Origin: Flavobacterium anhuiense
GTDB lineage: Bacteria; Bacteroidota; Bacteroidia; Flavobacteriales; Flavobacteriaceae
NCBI RefSeq assembly: GCF_900101855.1
Contig: NZ_FMVC01000001.1
Coordinates: 709,965-773,964, forward strand
Direction: 5' to 3'
Length of the DNA stretch: 64,000 nucleotides
The position numbers and the translations under genes are program-made. The first letter of the stretch is position 1; every line of letters begins with the position of its first letter. Positions 62,690 through 64,000 of the stretch are shown piece after piece. The notes beneath the pieces are model-generated. The model saw only the letters and a program-made list of their open reading frames with translations. It was not told where the DNA came from and did no database searches.

Positions 62690-63343
62690 ATGAGTGACTC
62701 AGCATTAATTATTAAAACTATTGCTTTTGTAAAAGAAAAACTAAACAATGCCGAAGGCGGTCATGATTGGTTTCATATCGAGCGTGTTTACAAAAACGCG
62801 TTGCTGATTGCAAAAGAGACAGAATGTGATCTTACGATTGTAGAATTGGGCGCTTTATTGCACGATATAGCCGATAGTAAATTTCATAACGGAGATGAAA
62901 CTATTGGGCCAAAAACAGCAAGAGCGTTTTTAGAAGCCGAAAATGTTTCTGAGGATATAATTGTCCATGTTGTCAAGATCATTGAAAATATCTCTTATAA
63001 AGGCGGAAATTTTGAAAAGAAATTCTCTTCTGTCGAATTAGATGTTGTTCAAGATGCCGATCGTCTCGATGCGATTGGTGCAATTGGTGTTGCAAGAGCT
63101 TTTAATTATGGCGGATTTAAGAACCGAGCTTTATACAATCCAGAAATTGCTCCTGTAACCAATATGACAAAAGAGGAGTATAAAAAGAACAACGCTCCAA
63201 CTATTAATCATTTCTACGAAAAGCTCTTACTTTTAAAGGATAAAATGAACACAGCAAAAGGAAAAGAAATCGCTGCTGAAAGACATCGTTTCATGGAAAC
63301 TTTTCTTGCTCAATTTTATGCAGAATGGGAAGGAGTGAAATAA
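62690..63343 (+). CDS. HD domain phosphohydrolase
   Basis: A 217-aa metal-dependent HD hydrolase. The ligands are spread as usual: HDWFHIERVYKNAL (His about residue 25-29), LGALLHDIADSKF (the HD pair, about 56-57) and VVQDADRLDAIGAIGVARAF (the late Asp). Proteins with this layout act on nucleotides or other phosphoesters; the substrate is unknown. It has its own transcript, bounded by terminators at 62624-62668 and 63366-63394. Confidence 0.9.
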   Translation: MSDSALIIKTIAFVKEKLNNAEGGHDWFHIERVYKNALLIAKETECDLTIVELGALLHDIADSKFHNGDETIGPKTARAFLEAENVSEDIIVHVVKIIENISYKGGNFEKKFSSVELDVVQDADRLDAIGAIGVARAFNYGGFKNRALYNPEIAPVTNMTKEEYKKNNAPTINHFYEKLLLLKDKMNTAKGKEIAAERHRFMETFLAQFYAEWEGVK

Positions 63344-63709
63344 ATTTCATTTAGATATAAAAAAGAAAAACGGCTCTAATCTAGAGCCGTTTTTTATTTG
63401 GTGATGATTTCTTTACAGATGTTTATACGGATTTATAATCTCGATTTTAAGAGACACATAATTATAAAAGCGCATAAAAATCCAATTGAAAACCACAATA
63501 ACTTCGTGATGCTATTATTTCTAACCATTTCCCTTTTTTCAAACCTTGTCATTTTGAATGAATTTTATACATTTCAAAAGTAATTTTCTAGAGGGTAATG
63601 ATTATACCAAGAAAAGTCTTTAAACCGTTATAATAAGACAATTTTTCTTTAGTATCAGTCGTCTTCCGTTCTAGTCATAAGTCTTTCTTATAGCTTCTTT
63701 CATCTTTTC
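63344..63709. other. Gene-free spacer before the alpha/beta hydrolase
   Basis: 366 bases. It holds the terminator at 63366-63394; the rest is AT-rich with one 61-codon reading frame that I do not believe. Nothing else is visible. Confidence 0.6.
63366..63394 (+). terminator. Terminator after the HD hydrolase
   Basis: AAAAACGGCTCTA (63366-63378), loop ATC, TAGAGCCGTTTTT (63382-63394): a perfect 13-bp stem with a T run. Confidence 0.93.
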
Positions 63710-64000
63710 TTATTTAACTTTCTGAACAAATTTTTGAATGGTATTCTTAAACTCTTTATTCTGTTCGTAATACAAAATATGCCCACCGTTAATAATCTTA
63801 ACTTCTTGATTTGGAAATTTAAACAAACGATAATGCTCAGGGCCAATATTGTTGTCTTTTGTTCCTGAGATTATAAGCGTTGGAACTTTGATAGAAGCAG
63901 TTCCTTTTGTAAAATCATTAAAATACAGAGGGCCACTTAATGCATTTTGTGCAAATGAAGAGTTCCTTTTTTCGCTATTATCAATACTGTCCAGTTTTTC
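63710..64000 (-). CDS. Alpha/beta hydrolase, C-terminal part (5' end outside window)
   Basis: I translated this frame from the right edge: 96 residues and a TAA at 63710-63712. VPTLIISGTKDNNIGPEHYR carries the acid residue (Asp) of the alpha/beta hydrolase triad, and IINGGHILYYEQNKEF carries the catalytic His. The nucleophile and oxyanion parts lie beyond position 64000. Substrate unknown. Confidence 0.82.
   Translation of the reverse strand, partial: EKLDSIDNSEKRNSSFAQNALSGPLYFNDFTKGTASIKVPTLIISGTKDNNIGPEHYRLFKFPNQEVKIINGGHILYYEQNKEFKNTIQKFVQKVK

Noticed and set aside
63398..63583. 61-codon plus-strand reading frame after the HD gene
   Set aside because: It begins right behind a strong terminator, has no promoter, and its composition looks like translated AT-rich spacer.

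Overview
The window is AT-rich chromosomal DNA from a gliding member of the Bacteroidota, almost certainly a Flavobacterium close to F. johnsoniae. Four things support this: the complete sprC-sprD-sprB-sprF order of the F. johnsoniae gliding/type IX secretion operon; repeated matches to the Bacteroidota -7 promoter element TAnnTTTG; few strong Shine-Dalgarno sequences; and family-restricted genes (DUF4175, DUF4837, HU-CCDC81/SPOR). No tRNA, rRNA, CRISPR array, prophage or transposase was found.

Region 1 (1-14,300) is housekeeping: a truncated SPFH protein, gltX, a DUF4175 membrane protein overlapping ybeY, mnmG (gidA), a methyltransferase, an OmpH-like lipoprotein, a PIF1-like helicase and an unknown secreted protein. 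Its striking feature is a cluster of nine strong parS-like palindromes (core CACGTG) between the last codons of ybeY and the end of the mnmG 3' spacer, with a weaker one near 13.46 kb. This looks like the ParB loading zone of the chromosome and suggests the window lies near the replication origin, although parA, parB and dnaA are not here. Among the sites lies a short-period tandem repeat array.

Region 2 (14,300-23,700) holds an HU/SPOR envelope protein, dprA, a 40-codon membrane peptide gene, trpS, a GxxExxY gene, an acyltransferase, recA, a thioesterase, a DoxX-like protein and DNA polymerase III delta'. The GxxExxY gene lies inside two nested pairs of inverted repeats, so it looks like a compact mobile or formerly mobile cassette. 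Several promoter motifs here lie so close to the ATG that nearly leaderless mRNAs are predicted.

Region 3 (23,700-51,000) is the spr locus. Three exported proteins of unknown role (150, 430 and about 136 aa) precede SprC (Ig-like domains), SprD (PorP/SprF-like domain, about 950 residues of Ala/Lys/Glu helix built partly from 153-bp DNA repeats, and a SPOR-like end), the 5,824-aa SprB adhesin, and SprF. In F. johnsoniae SprB is the mobile surface adhesin of gliding and SprF is needed for its secretion; the same division of labour is inferred here.

Region 4 (51,000-64,000) has pgk, a LysM lytic transglycosylase, two lipoproteins (DUF4837, DUF1579), an ElaA-type acetyltransferase, a minus-strand group rnpA / DUF4349 / S41 protease / double-OmpA protein, a PlsC acyltransferase next to an acyl-ACP desaturase, an HD hydrolase, and the end of an alpha/beta hydrolase cut by the window edge. 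Intergenic spacers throughout carry short inverted or purine-rich repeats of the dispersed type common in flavobacteria.
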